This document shows, in pieces, positions 20,657 through 20,945 of a stretch of DNA of 20,945 nt. Positions within the stretch are counted from its first letter, which is position 1. Each line of letters opens with the position of its first letter. The translations under genes and the position numbers were made by a program. The notes below the pieces were generated by a model, which saw only the letters and a list, made by a program, of their open reading frames with translations, did not search any database and had not been told where the DNA came from. This stretch comes from a virus, in IMG/VR virus record IMGVR_UViG_3300043313_000282, positions 1 through 20,945 of that record. One strand, written 5' to 3'.

Positions 20657-20945
20657 CCGTCGACCTGAAGAAGCTCATGGCACTGTCTTCTGCAGTTCAG
20701 GAGCGAACGTCAAAGCGTCCAGCCGAAGCTCGCAAGGGTGTCGAGGCTTGGAAGAAGCAGAACATCAAGGCGTCGGCTGAGGCCACTGCGGTGTATCTGT
20801 ACGACGACATCGGTGACTGGGGTATCACGGCTGGCGACCTGGTCGAGGTGATCAACCAGATTACAGGTAACATCGACCTCCACGTCAACTCGAATGGTGG
20901 ATCCGTCAAGGACGGTATCGCCATGTACAACGGCATCAAGAACCA
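20653..20945 (+). CDS. ClpP-like prohead protease, N-terminal part
   Basis: The 5' part of the protease gene, cut by the end of the window. The true start is ATG 20653, overlapping the portal stop, with AGGAGG seven bases upstream. The first ~40 residues are helical and basic (KKLMALSSAVQERTSKRPAE). They lead into the ClpP core with YLYDDIGDWGITAGDLVEVI and the oxyanion segment NSNGGSV (79-85). Bases 20876-20945 repeat 1-70, so the sequence continues without a break from 20875 to base 1. The full gene is 750 bp and encodes 249 aa. Confidence 0.9.
   Translation, partial: MTVDLKKLMALSSAVQERTSKRPAEARKGVEAWKKQNIKASAEATAVYLYDDIGDWGITAGDLVEVINQITGNIDLHVNSNGGSVKDGIAMYNGIKN
20876..20945. repeat. terminal overlap, right copy
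   Basis: Exact copy of bases 1-70. Removing one copy leaves a circle of 20,875 bp in which the protease reading frame is continuous. Confidence 0.95.

Noticed and set aside
1-20945. Integrase, attachment site, transposon or CRISPR array
   Set aside because: No recombinase or transposase motifs and no regularly spaced repeats were seen on either strand.

Overview
The window is one small tailed-phage genome cut open inside a gene. Its first 70 bases (1-70) are identical to its last 70 (20876-20945), and one ClpP-like protease gene runs across that join without a frame break. I read it as a circular or circularly permuted genome of about 20,875 bp, not a fragment. A TerL, HK97-type portal and capsid, tape measure and tail-tube genes mark a siphovirus-like virion. 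The style of the tail proteins, the primase-polymerase/helicase fusion, the GTG starts and the tightly overlapping genes resemble phages of Actinomycetota. The host assignment is an inference.

There are two transcription units. The rightward (+) unit starts near 17000 and runs through a small unknown gene (17053), terminase small and large subunits (17429, 17866), a small membrane protein (19173), portal (19445) and the head protease (20653, continuing at 1). It goes on with the major capsid protein (524), three head-associated or unknown genes (2043, 2602, 3059), connector and tail-completion genes (3701, 4747, 5124) and two related tail-tube proteins either side of an unknown gene (5592, 6332, 6748). 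It finishes with a frameshifted tail chaperone (7185), tape measure (7702), a large tail-tip protein (9546) and a probable fibre (12426). The leftward (-) unit runs from about 16740 to 13104. It encodes an 82-aa unknown, the replication protein (primase-polymerase plus RecA-like helicase), a membrane-anchored cysteine protein, and three small unknowns, one a 35-aa membrane peptide. The units diverge from a regulatory region at 16710-17052 and converge on a strong hairpin at 13063-13095.

Noncoding signals include a tRNA-like element after the capsid gene (1906-1979), a branched foldback at 3471-3560, paired operator-like palindromes at 16773-16814, an exact 21-bp repeat shared by the replication gene and an intergenic hairpin, and a candidate -1 frameshift site at 7466-7487.

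No endolysin, holin, integrase or repressor is recognisable although the circle looks complete. How this phage lyses its host, and whether the small leftward genes do it, is the main open question. All functional calls come from reading motifs and gene order by eye; no database was searched.
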